Positions 1 to 6,110 of a DNA stretch of 7,964 nt are shown here, one piece after another (position 1 is the first letter of the stretch; every line of letters starts with the position of its first letter). The DNA comes from Pseudomonadota bacterium. Its GTDB lineage: Bacteria; Bdellovibrionota; Bacteriovoracia; Bacteriovoracales; Bacteriovoracaceae. The stretch spans positions 1 through 7,964 of the forward strand of contig JAEYUK010000042.1 of NCBI GenBank assembly GCA_023432655.1, read 5' to 3'. The translations under genes were made by a program, and so were the position numbers. The notes below the pieces were generated by a model. It ran no database searches and was not told the DNA's origin. It saw nothing but the letters and a program-made list of their open reading frames with translations.

Positions 1-1201
1 TTTTTTCTTCGAACTCGGCTTTCCCTTCAGTCACGGCTTTAAGATTTGTTTCCGCCCAACTTCCCGGGAAGGCAGAAGTCATGGCAATAATTTCTGCAGT
101 GTCTTTTCCTTCAATGGTACTAACCGATGAGCTCAGTGGGAAAACAGTTCTTAAACTGAATCCTTCAGTGATGGGGTGATTATTTTCATAGGAACTCACA
201 ATAGGAATAGTGGCCTCAGCTCCTTGAATCGTCGAAAGACGATCAATCACCACATCTTTACCAAGCTTGAGTCCATAGGGTTCTACCAGGCGGGTGAGGT
301 TGTCATAGAGTTCTGACTTAAAAGCAGGAGCAAGGGCCAGGAAGAAGCTTCCTCCATCTTTTATATACTCCTCAATGAGATCAACTTCTTGCTTTAAAAA
401 ACCTGTGGCGGGACCCAGGACAAACACCGCTGTTGCATCAGAAGGAATTTTCATCACTTTCGTCAGATCTAAATCTTTTACTTCATAGTTCTGATCACGA
501 AGCTTCTGACACAGGATCGAAATCCCTTCAGGAGAATTCTCTAGACAACTTAACTCCTGATGGCCCGTCACCAGATAAAGAACGATCTTATCATCCCGTA
601 AAGACTTTAAGAGAGCGTTAGTCACAGAGAGTTCATCAATCAGCGGGAAAGACGTTTCTTTATCCTGATAGTTAATAATCACTGTACCATTTTGGATAAT
701 ACCTTTCGCCTTCACCAAATCAGGCCGGAGATCCGTGTCTATGGCAGAGATTTCAATTTTTTTGTTCTGACCTTCATAGAGCTTAAGAAGATTCAGCATC
801 GGGGCCCACTCTTCTCTTCTGGCGTAAACCGTCATTTTAAGGGGCTCTTTAACCATCTCCAGAATTTTCTTCGTCTGATCAGTCAGACTATTCCGATTCT
901 CTTTGGTTATATCAAAGTCTTTATAGTTTTTATTTCCAAGGTAATTAATAATTCCCAGGATTGAAATGACTAAAACGACATTGATTCCATGATAGACAAT
1001 TTTTTCAAAGTATTTACTTCGTACAAAGACCTTAATTTCTTCAAAACGGAAGAACATTAATAAAAGGCCCAGCGCCACAGCAAAAGCAGTGATTCCGATA
1101 TTGAGTGTGGTGAACTCTGGGGCCGTAATCCATAACGAGATGGCCGCCAGAAAAACGAGTGCATCCATGATAACCCATAGTGGGAATAACCAGTTTTTCA
1201 T
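1..1201 (-). CDS. GldG-family ABC transporter auxiliary protein (3' end cut by window edge)
   Basis: The open frame runs from ATG at 1201 off the left edge, giving 400 visible residues and no stop. Three hydrophobic segments (about residues 5-26, 33-52 and 70-88) come first. They are followed by a stretch typical of GldG-type proteins (DFDITKENRNSLTDQT, 95-110) and then a large soluble extracytoplasmic region. This region carries GHQE (213-216), a LGP...GG element (262-284), HPIT (342-345) and SWAET (381-385), all as expected for the ABC_transp_aux/GldG family. The family usually ends in another membrane helix, which would lie outside the window. The start overlaps the permease stop as TAATG, so the two are translationally coupled. 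GldG partners GldF and an ATPase in an envelope ABC complex needed for gliding in Bacteroidetes. The substrate is unknown, and outside that phylum the role is not established. Family assignment is firm; function in this organism is not. Confidence 0.88.
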   Translation of the reverse strand, partial: MKNWLFPLWVIMDALVFLAAISLWITAPEFTTLNIGITAFAVALGLLLMFFRFEEIKVFVRSKYFEKIVYHGINVVLVISILGIINYLGNKNYKDFDITKENRNSLTDQTKKILEMVKEPLKMTVYARREEWAPMLNLLKLYEGQNKKIEISAIDTDLRPDLVKAKGIIQNGTVIINYQDKETSFPLIDELSVTNALLKSLRDDKIVLYLVTGHQELSCLENSPEGISILCQKLRDQNYEVKDLDLTKVMKIPSDATAVFVLGPATGFLKQEVDLIEEYIKDGGSFFLALAPAFKSELYDNLTRLVEPYGLKLGKDVVIDRLSTIQGAEATIPIVSSYENNHPITEGFSLRTVFPLSSSVSTIEGKDTAEIIAMTSAFPGSWAETNLKAVTEGKAEFEEK

Positions 1202-1956
1202 TACCAGTTCCTCCTACCAAGGCTTTTTACAGTCAGAAATAAGAATAAGAACATAAAACTCACATAGTAAATAATGTCTTGAGTGCCCACGAGACCTCTT
1301 AAAATTCTCTCAAAGTGCGAAGTGATTCCAATATAACTAAAAATTTGGGCCACCAGATAATTGGAATTAAGGTGACCTCCCCAGGTCAGCATCCACATGA
1401 ACATAATGCCCAGGATAGAAAGTAGACCTGCAATGATCTGGTTACCGCTTAAAGATGAACAAAAAAGACCCAAAGAAATGTAACAACCGGCATTTAAAAG
1501 AACCGCCAGATAAGCAGAAGATAAGAGTGTAAAGTCCTGAATGCCTGCGCCCCAGATAATGAGCGGAAATATGATCGTCATGGCAAGCATCGCCATGATC
1601 AACGTTAAAGCGGCCATGGCCTTGGCCAGAACCACCTGCCATTCCCGGACCGGTGAGAGCCACATCAAGTCCAAAGTTTCCAAACGCTTTTCTTCTGAGA
1701 AAAGTTTCATGGTGATAAGCGGAATAAAAAAGAGAAAAAGAAAATTGATATTCGCAAACAGTCTTAGTACGACCTCGTCAATAAAGGAGATCCCTTGGGC
1801 CATATGTTGAGGCATTGCCTGAATATTATCCGTATAGCTCACCAGAAGATTAAAGAAAAGTGTCCCGCTCATGAGGGAAAATAAACCGATGAGCACATAG
1901 GCCAGCGGTGACGAAAAATAAGACTCTGTCTCTTTTTTCCATAATGTGTAAATCAT
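1201..1956 (-). CDS. ABC-2 type permease, GldF-like
   Basis: This 251-residue integral membrane protein has about six predicted helices (roughly 18-38, 66-83, 112-136, 141-165, 172-192 and 228-245). The N-terminus has the family pattern of a cytoplasmic WKKE..SYF.SP element (6-17) leading into helix 1. A cytoplasmic EEKR..TLDLMWLSPV segment (88-103) follows helix 2, a position where ABC-2 permeases of this group contact the ATPase. The C-terminus has the FERILRG..........YYVSF pattern and a basic RRNW end. It is the membrane channel for the ATPase encoded just upstream. Its ATG overlaps the ATPase TGA (ATGA, 1953-1956), and its TAA overlaps the GldG ATG, so ATPase, permease and auxiliary protein should be made together. 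The transported substrate cannot be read from the sequence. GldF is the named family relative; generic 'ABC transporter permease' is the safe alternative. Confidence 0.9.
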   Translation of the reverse strand: MIYTLWKKETESYFSSPLAYVLIGLFSLMSGTLFFNLLVSYTDNIQAMPQHMAQGISFIDEVVLRLFANINFLFLFFIPLITMKLFSEEKRLETLDLMWLSPVREWQVVLAKAMAALTLIMAMLAMTIIFPLIIWGAGIQDFTLLSSAYLAVLLNAGCYISLGLFCSSLSGNQIIAGLLSILGIMFMWMLTWGGHLNSNYLVAQIFSYIGITSHFERILRGLVGTQDIIYYVSFMFLFLFLTVKSLGRRNW

Positions 1957-2882
1957 TTTCGAAGCTCCGTCATATGGAGAAAGATATCTTCTAACTCAGG
2001 AGACTCTACTTTTAGAGTCATGAGATGAAGACCTCGACCTATTATTAATTTTCCAAGATCAGGACGGCAGTCCAGATCATTTTCAAAAACCAGATCATAC
2101 TGCTTCTCTTGCCCGACAGTATGCTCATGGGTGATTTCATATTTACCAAGTTCTGAGAGATCAGGAAGTGTTTCATCCTGACGGATTCCCACTTTAAGAA
2201 CTAACCCTTGTCTGAACTTACGATGAATTTCCGAGAGATTTCCGGAAGCACGAATTTTACCCTGATGGATAATGGTGATTTGATCACAGATGTGTTCAAC
2301 CTCTGGCAAGATATGGGTGGAAAACAAAATGGTCTTCGTTTCGGAAAGTTTTTTAATATATTCTCTTAACTCTACCACCGTCTGGGGATCGAGACCATTA
2401 GTCGGCTCATCTAGAATTAAAAAAGGAGCATCATAAACAATCGCCTGGGCAAGTCCCACTCTTTGTTTATAGCCCTTAGAAAGATTTCCAATTAATCTTC
2501 TCCGCACATCCAGAAGAGAAAGTTCAGTTAAGACCTTCTCAACCTGATCTTTCACGTGGTTCACCTTATGGAGCTTGGCCACCAGTGTAAGATATTTCTC
2601 CACCGGCATATCTAAATACAGAGGAGCATTTTCCGGTAAGAGACCAATCTGATTTTTTAATTTGAGATTATCAGGGTGGACCTTCTCACCGAAGAGGGTC
2701 ATCGTCCCACTGGTCGCCGGCAAGAGACCCGCGATCATACGCATTGTGGTAGACTTCCCAGCTCCGTTTGGGCCTAGAAAACCGTGAATGGATCCTCTAA
2801 GCACATCAAAAGACACGTTAGAAACGGCCATTCTCCCAGGGAACTCCCTACTAACCTTGTCAACTTCTAGTATTTTATCCAT
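1953..2882 (-). CDS. ABC transporter ATP-binding protein, GldA-like
   Basis: This 309-residue cytoplasmic ATPase has a complete nucleotide-binding domain. It shows Walker A GPNGAGKST (37-45), signature LSKGY (134-138), Walker B FLILDE (154-159), D-loop GLDP (163-166) and switch His190. At the Q-loop it has LPE (82-84) instead of Gln, a substitution familiar in GldA/CcmA-type ATPases. Residues after about 225 form a C-terminal extension ending in LEDIFLHMT, which resembles the DUF4162-type tail of drug- and gliding-type ABC ATPases. The start is fixed: the frame upstream has no ATG, GTG or TTG before a stop. An AAGG element lies 5 bases before the ATG. It is the first gene of the three-gene module and energises the GldF-like permease through the ATGA junction. 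ATPase identity is certain; the GldA label rests on the two downstream partners. Confidence 0.95.
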   Translation of the reverse strand: MDKILEVDKVSREFPGRMAVSNVSFDVLRGSIHGFLGPNGAGKSTTMRMIAGLLPATSGTMTLFGEKVHPDNLKLKNQIGLLPENAPLYLDMPVEKYLTLVAKLHKVNHVKDQVEKVLTELSLLDVRRRLIGNLSKGYKQRVGLAQAIVYDAPFLILDEPTNGLDPQTVVELREYIKKLSETKTILFSTHILPEVEHICDQITIIHQGKIRASGNLSEIHRKFRQGLVLKVGIRQDETLPDLSELGKYEITHEHTVGQEKQYDLVFENDLDCRPDLGKLIIGRGLHLMTLKVESPELEDIFLHMTELRK

Positions 2883-2894
2883 ATCCGCCTTAGA

Positions 2895-2902
2895 ATTATA
2901 AA
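2895..2902. promoter_or_regulatory. Possible symmetric -10 box in divergent spacer
   Basis: The 71-bp spacer between the ABC ATPase and the phosphoesterase contains the palindrome TTATAA (2896-2901). Read on the minus strand it gives a perfect TATAAT (2900-2895); on the plus strand it gives TATAAA (2897-2902). A plus-strand start near 2909 would leave a leader of about 45 bases before the ATG at 2954. On the minus strand the box is so close to the ATPase ATG (2882) that the leader would be only about 6-7 bases and would lose most of the AAGG ribosome site. No good -35 hexamer is seen on either side. The box is visible in the sequence; promoter activity is inference. Confidence 0.3.
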
Positions 2903-2953
2903 AATCACTCTCTAGTCCGGAGACCTAAGTGCCGAAAAGACTTTATTAAAACT

Positions 2954-3973
2954 ATGACTATTTTAGATACTTTTAAGTCAAGAATTCAAGCAGCAGAGCG
3001 GATACTTATTACCACTCACGAATATCCCGATGCCGATGGGATCGGCTCAGAAATTTCCTTGTGTCTCGCCCTCAGGGAATATGGAAAAAAATGTTTGTGC
3101 GTAAATGAAGAGCCGCTCCTCGATCGATACCAATATCTGGATCCGGAAAATGTCGTCATGGGCTTTAAAAGCTTCACGGCGAAATATCCCGATATTAAAC
3201 CAGACTTGATTATTGTGGTTGATACCAACACTAAACAAAGAGTTGGTAAGAAACTAGAAAACTTCATGGAAGCCTCTGTGCCGGTTCTGTATATTGATCA
3301 TCATCCATGTCGTGGGCGAGATCTCTCAAACCACTGTATTGATATCACGGCCGCGGCCACAGGCCAGCTGGTGGGAGAAATGATTGAATATCTCGGCGTG
3401 AAGTTCACTAAGAAAATTGCCCTTCCGATTTATACGGCAATTATTATTGATACGAGTTCATTCCGCTACCCGACGGTCTCGGCCTCCACACACCGGTTAG
3501 TAGCAAAACTCATGGACACAGGAATTAATCCTCCCGAAGCCTATAATGGGATCTATGGAACGAAGCGCGTTCATCACATGCATCTTTTAGGAAGTATTTT
3601 AAAAACAGCTTCCACCAATAAAGATGAGACCATTGCCTGGATGCTCCTCAAGAAAGAAGACATCGATAAATACGAAGGCGATGTGGAAGATACCCATGCT
3701 TTCATCAATAACCTTCTCGTTCTAAGCCATATCAAGGTCGCTTGCATGTTCCGTGATGATGGAGACCATATCAAAATGAGTTTACGTTCATCTGGAGAAT
3801 ATGATGTGGGCTCAATCGCTCATGCACTCGGTGGCGGTGGTCACTCTCACTCGGCAGCGACGATTCTCACACGCGGTCCAGATGAAACCACTGAAGAAGT
3901 TATAGAACGCTCAATAAAAAAAGTAGAAGAAGTCCTCTTAAAAATGGAAGCCCAACCTCAAGAGCCAGTTTGA
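2954..3973 (+). CDS. DHH/DHHA1 family phosphoesterase, NrnA-like (oligoribonuclease/pAp phosphatase)
   Basis: This 339-residue cytoplasmic enzyme carries the metal-binding motifs of the DHH superfamily in order: H22..PDADGIGS (22-32, with Asp26 and Asp28), VVDT (88-91, Asp90), DHHP (115-118) and IIIDTSSFRY (163-172, Asp166). The C-terminal DHHA1 substrate domain ends in GGGGH (293-297). Spacing and length (about 310-340) fit the COG0618/NrnA group. Its members degrade short RNA (nanoRNA) and dephosphorylate 3'-phosphoadenosine 5'-phosphate using Mn2+; related enzymes hydrolyse cyclic dinucleotides. Which substrate applies cannot be decided here. The ATG at 2954 is the only usable start after the in-frame stop, and no clear Shine-Dalgarno precedes it. 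The gene stands alone, divergent from the ABC module. Its last 36 bases overlap the convergent barrel-protein gene. Confidence 0.93.
   Translation: MTILDTFKSRIQAAERILITTHEYPDADGIGSEISLCLALREYGKKCLCVNEEPLLDRYQYLDPENVVMGFKSFTAKYPDIKPDLIIVVDTNTKQRVGKKLENFMEASVPVLYIDHHPCRGRDLSNHCIDITAAATGQLVGEMIEYLGVKFTKKIALPIYTAIIIDTSSFRYPTVSASTHRLVAKLMDTGINPPEAYNGIYGTKRVHHMHLLGSILKTASTNKDETIAWMLLKKEDIDKYEGDVEDTHAFINNLLVLSHIKVACMFRDDGDHIKMSLRSSGEYDVGSIAHALGGGGHSHSAATILTRGPDETTEEVIERSIKKVEEVLLKMEAQPQEPV
3938..3973. other. 36-bp tail-to-tail coding overlap
   Basis: The plus-strand phosphoesterase ends with TGA at 3971-3973, and the minus-strand barrel-like protein ends with TAA at 3940-3938. The 36 shared bases encode the last 11 residues plus stop of each protein. 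On the minus strand they encode the putative beta-signal; on the plus strand a variable tail after the DHHA1 domain. There is no room for a separate terminator between the two genes. Confidence 0.9.
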
Positions 3974-4993
3974 TCTGTGTCCATCAAGATTCACTCCAGC
4001 AATTTTAAGTCCCGGAGTGTAGTGATGAACCAGTCCCGTTCCTAAGACTAAGTCCAGTGTCTCTCTAGAAGGTAAATAAACCTGATAAAAACGCCAGTTC
4101 AAAACTAGTTTTTGAGAAAAAGCCAGACTACTCCCCTGGATATCTCCATTGGTAGTATTCGTACTATCCTCAATGGTCTGAAATCCTGGTCCCAAAGCAT
4201 ATTGAATCGTAAAGTCGGAGCCTAGATAAAACCTTCGAAGATACTGGAAACCAAAATAAGTAATCCTGGCCTCGTAATCATCTCCTCGTCGGATACGATT
4301 ATAAAGACGTGCGCTCGTAGTATTTTCAAAATTATGCTCAACGGAGTAGACAATTCCCAGCCCCCAGTCTGGCTTCTGAAAAAAATTAAATTCAAACCCA
4401 GAATACCCAGAGGGATCCCCAAGCTTTTTAAAATTTCCGGACTGGTCCAGCTCCCCTCCCACATCGATCGCAAACTCGATGGCCGAATAGGAAAAGGCTT
4501 CCGATTTAATTTCTTTATTTTTATGAAACTGACCACGCAGTGAACAGGAGCTTCGGTCTTTTTCATTATAAATAGGAATATGAACTGCTAGTTCTTTGAC
4601 ATCTTTAAAATCCTTCTTCTCAGGAAAATTCACTGTATGTATAGACCACCAGCCGTTAAGTACCCGGTGATCACGGTTCCCGGACTGATAACCAGCAAAA
4701 CGTTCTTTTTTACCATCAAAAATAAACTTAATATCAGAGTTACGGATAATCACAGGGGATTCATTACCGTTAGTAATCCCCATGAGAAGACGGTTGTAGC
4801 GATGATTTCCTACGAGGTAAAGTTCAGCTTCAACTCCGCAGCCACTTTCTAGCTTAATGGTTGATGCGGTTTGGGCTTCTTTCCATCCCTCAAGCTCAAA
4901 GTTTTTAAGCTCCAGGTAAATATTTTTATCCGTTCCGGTATTCGCCCAAGTGACTTGAAAAGAAGCGAGGATTAAGAAAATAAAAATTCTCAT
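3938..4993 (-). CDS. Exported protein with beta-barrel-like C-terminal half, probable outer-membrane protein
   Basis: I do not recognise this 351-residue protein by family. Residues 1-17 form a signal peptide (basic start, hydrophobic core, likely cleavage after TWA17). Residues 18 to about 165 look like a soluble beta domain with two cysteines (Cys52, Cys150) that could pair in the periplasm. From about 168 to the end the chain shows repeated alternating polar/hydrophobic strands rich in Tyr, Phe, Trp and Gly, separated by polar turns. It finishes with SNWLLRLGFHF, whose terminal Phe and alternating pattern fit a BAM-type beta-signal. An 8-10 stranded barrel would fit the length; this is inference. 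The ATG overlaps the stop of the upstream ORF (ATGA, 4990-4993), so it is translated with the small lipoprotein gene. Its last 11 codons and stop lie antisense to the end of the phosphoesterase gene. Secretion is well supported, barrel topology moderately, and function is unknown. Confidence 0.75.
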   Translation of the reverse strand: MRIFIFLILASFQVTWANTGTDKNIYLELKNFELEGWKEAQTASTIKLESGCGVEAELYLVGNHRYNRLLMGITNGNESPVIIRNSDIKFIFDGKKERFAGYQSGNRDHRVLNGWWSIHTVNFPEKKDFKDVKELAVHIPIYNEKDRSSCSLRGQFHKNKEIKSEAFSYSAIEFAIDVGGELDQSGNFKKLGDPSGYSGFEFNFFQKPDWGLGIVYSVEHNFENTTSARLYNRIRRGDDYEARITYFGFQYLRRFYLGSDFTIQYALGPGFQTIEDSTNTTNGDIQGSSLAFSQKLVLNWRFYQVYLPSRETLDLVLGTGLVHHYTPGLKIAGVNLDGHRSNWLLRLGFHF

Positions 4994-5271
4994 TGAAAGT
5001 CCTCAACTCTAAAGAGGTAAGTAAATTGCACGGATTCTTTTTCCAATGGAATATCAATCAGGGCCTTGTAGTCACTTACTTGAAACATCCCCTCAGCATT
5101 ATTAAGCTGAGTTTCGCACATGATGGAGAAAGTTTCGTTGGCCGAGGCAATAAAGATCACTTCCTTACCAGACAGTCTTTGACACTTCAGGGGAATTTTT
5201 CGAAGGCCGATCATCAGGAACGATTCCGAGAGATTCATCTTTCGGGGAGACGCTTTGAGATTTTTCACCAT
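4990..5271 (-). CDS. Small beta-rich protein, probably the downstream part of an amber-interrupted lipoprotein gene
   Basis: The ORF has 93 codons from ATG 5271 and belongs to no family I recognise. It is beta-rich, with short hydrophobic strands and two cysteines (Cys30, Cys52), and has no signal peptide of its own. Taken alone it would be cytoplasmic, which is odd for a gene coupled by ATGA to an exported protein. The same frame continues upstream without a shift: EGPFFKYQL precedes the ATG, then TAG at 5301-5299, then the 48-codon lipoprotein ORF. The ATG also splits what reads as one strand (FFKYQLMVKNL), so it is unlikely to be the natural start. The only strong Shine-Dalgarno-like string (AGGAGGGG) sits at the TAG, about 21 bases upstream, which is too far for normal use. 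Most likely this is the C-terminal two-thirds of one periplasmic lipoprotein of about 150 residues. A separate reinitiated gene is the alternative. Confidence 0.55.
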   Translation of the reverse strand: MVKNLKASPRKMNLSESFLMIGLRKIPLKCQRLSGKEVIFIASANETFSIMCETQLNNAEGMFQVSDYKALIDIPLEKESVQFTYLFRVEDFQ

Positions 5272-5298
5272 CAGTTGATACTTAAAAAATGGCCCCTC

Positions 5299-5445
5299 CT
5301 ATCTCTCTTCTAATTCCGTGGGATTAACATAGGAATTGGTAATGAGAAAATCATCCACCTTCATGAGTTGGTACTCACTACGAACAATAGGCAGCCTGGA
5401 GGAGCACCCTATAAATAGCGGAAATAACAGTAAAAACTTAAGCAT
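5299..5445 (-). CDS. Short lipoprotein ORF (48 codons), probable N-terminal part of the interrupted lipoprotein gene
   Basis: ATG at 5445 is preceded by AGGGAAG at good spacing. The product starts with a basic residue and a hydrophobic core, then LFIGC (10-14). This is a plausible lipobox for signal peptidase II with Cys14 as the lipidated residue. About 34 residues follow before TAG at 5301-5299. The mature part is short and polar and ends abruptly in a Glu-rich turn (ELEER). The reading frame continues past the TAG straight into the 93-codon ORF ending at 4990; together they would make 151 positions. It may be a genuine small lipoprotein, or the start of one larger lipoprotein broken by a nonsense change, a sequencing error or, less likely, a readthrough codon. 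TAG also ends the glycosyltransferase gene in this window, so general recoding of TAG is unlikely. It heads the operon containing the barrel-like protein. Confidence 0.6.
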   Translation of the reverse strand: MLKFLLLFPLFIGCSSRLPIVRSEYQLMKVDDFLITNSYVNPTELEER

Positions 5446-5552
5446 TGCTTTTCTTCCCTGTGACTACTTTTTTTACATCAGAAGTAATTAGTTCAATGGT
5501 TCCCCAATCCCTTCTCAAAATCAACTATTCTCAAAAGAAACAGGAGAAATTT
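5446..5552. other. Divergent spacer between two envelope operons
   Basis: This 107-bp spacer separates the lipoprotein/barrel operon (minus) from the exported-protein/DUF4105 operon (plus), so it should hold both promoters. I could see only the two ribosome sites: AGGGAAG for the minus gene and CAGGAG (5541-5546) for the plus gene. A TTTACA at 5472-5477 on the plus strand has no good -10 at the proper distance. No convincing promoter pair, operator repeat or terminator was found. Confidence 0.5.
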
Positions 5553-6110
5553 ATGAAATTTAAGACGCTCTTTACTGCAGCAGCCTTATTAGGGACGATA
5601 TCCTCTTTCGCTAGTTGTTTTGATACCTATCAGGATCAACGTAAAGAAGTTGAAAACTTCATTTCTCATTCTAATTATAAGCAAGCAATGGTTGAAGGCC
5701 TGGCCTTGGCCTCAACCACAAACGTTATCGTCATTGGAGCTTTATCAGGTTCTGGTGGACCCCTTGTTTCGACTGCCGCGGGCGCAGGCCTTATTACTTC
5801 ACTGTATCTTGCTGATGTTTATATCAGCATGCGGGTAGAAGATGGTGTGGAAGAGGCCATGGCAAAAAAATATCTTCTCGAATCAAGTCTCGCCCTTCTC
5901 CGGGAAGCTAAGCTAGGTAATGGCCCACTTCTCCAGGATGCGATCGTGGGAGTTAATCGCACAGTTTCAACCGAGATTTCTCTTAAAGATCTGGCAGATA
6001 AAATTAATGAGCAAAGTAATAATCGCCTCTACTGTCAAAATCCTGAAGTCGTGATGTCACCTGCAGGAATTTTAACTTCAGCGATTGATTCATTAAAAGC
6101 TAACTTATGA
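5553..6110 (+). CDS. Exported protein of unknown function with Gly/Ala-rich hydrophobic hairpin
   Basis: The product is 185 residues. ATG 5553 is chosen because CAGGAG lies 6 bases upstream and a normal signal peptide follows; the in-frame TTG at 5445 would add 36 residues with no such signals. Residues 1-21 are a signal peptide (Lys at 2 and 4, Ala/Leu core). SFASC (18-22) allows signal peptidase I cleavage after Ala20, or, less well, lipidation at Cys22. The mature protein has an acidic/basic helix-like start, then a long low-charge stretch (about 50-92) rich in Gly, Ala, Ser and Val and broken by SGSGGP (65-70). This looks like two membrane-interacting helices or a packed core hairpin. Helical segments follow, with a second Cys at 161 that could pair with Cys22. 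The stop overlaps the next start (ATGA, 6107-6110), so it is made with the DUF4105 protein and may be its partner. I recognise no family. Confidence 0.8.
   Translation: MKFKTLFTAAALLGTISSFASCFDTYQDQRKEVENFISHSNYKQAMVEGLALASTTNVIVIGALSGSGGPLVSTAAGAGLITSLYLADVYISMRVEDGVEEAMAKKYLLESSLALLREAKLGNGPLLQDAIVGVNRTVSTEISLKDLADKINEQSNNRLYCQNPEVVMSPAGILTSAIDSLKANL

Noticed and set aside
692..964. 90-codon plus-strand ORF with hydrophobic residues
   Set aside because: It is a mirror of the GldG gene's coding strand; the minus-strand frame is open for all 1201 bases with family motifs.
4993..5313. 106-codon plus-strand ORF opposite the small lipoprotein-associated gene
   Set aside because: It begins with TTG without a ribosome site and is wholly antisense to the minus-strand frame. 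The minus-strand frame has a lipobox start upstream and an ATGA link to the barrel gene.
5472..5500. TTTACA at 5472 as a -35 box
   Set aside because: The hexamer at the proper spacing (AATGGT, 5495-5500) is a poor -10, and no better one lies within 15-19 bases.
5445..5552. N-terminal extension of the 185-residue exported protein from TTG 5445
   Set aside because: The extension would hide the signal peptide 36 residues inside the protein and overlaps the divergent lipoprotein start. ATG 5553 has a well-placed CAGGAG and directly begins a normal signal peptide.
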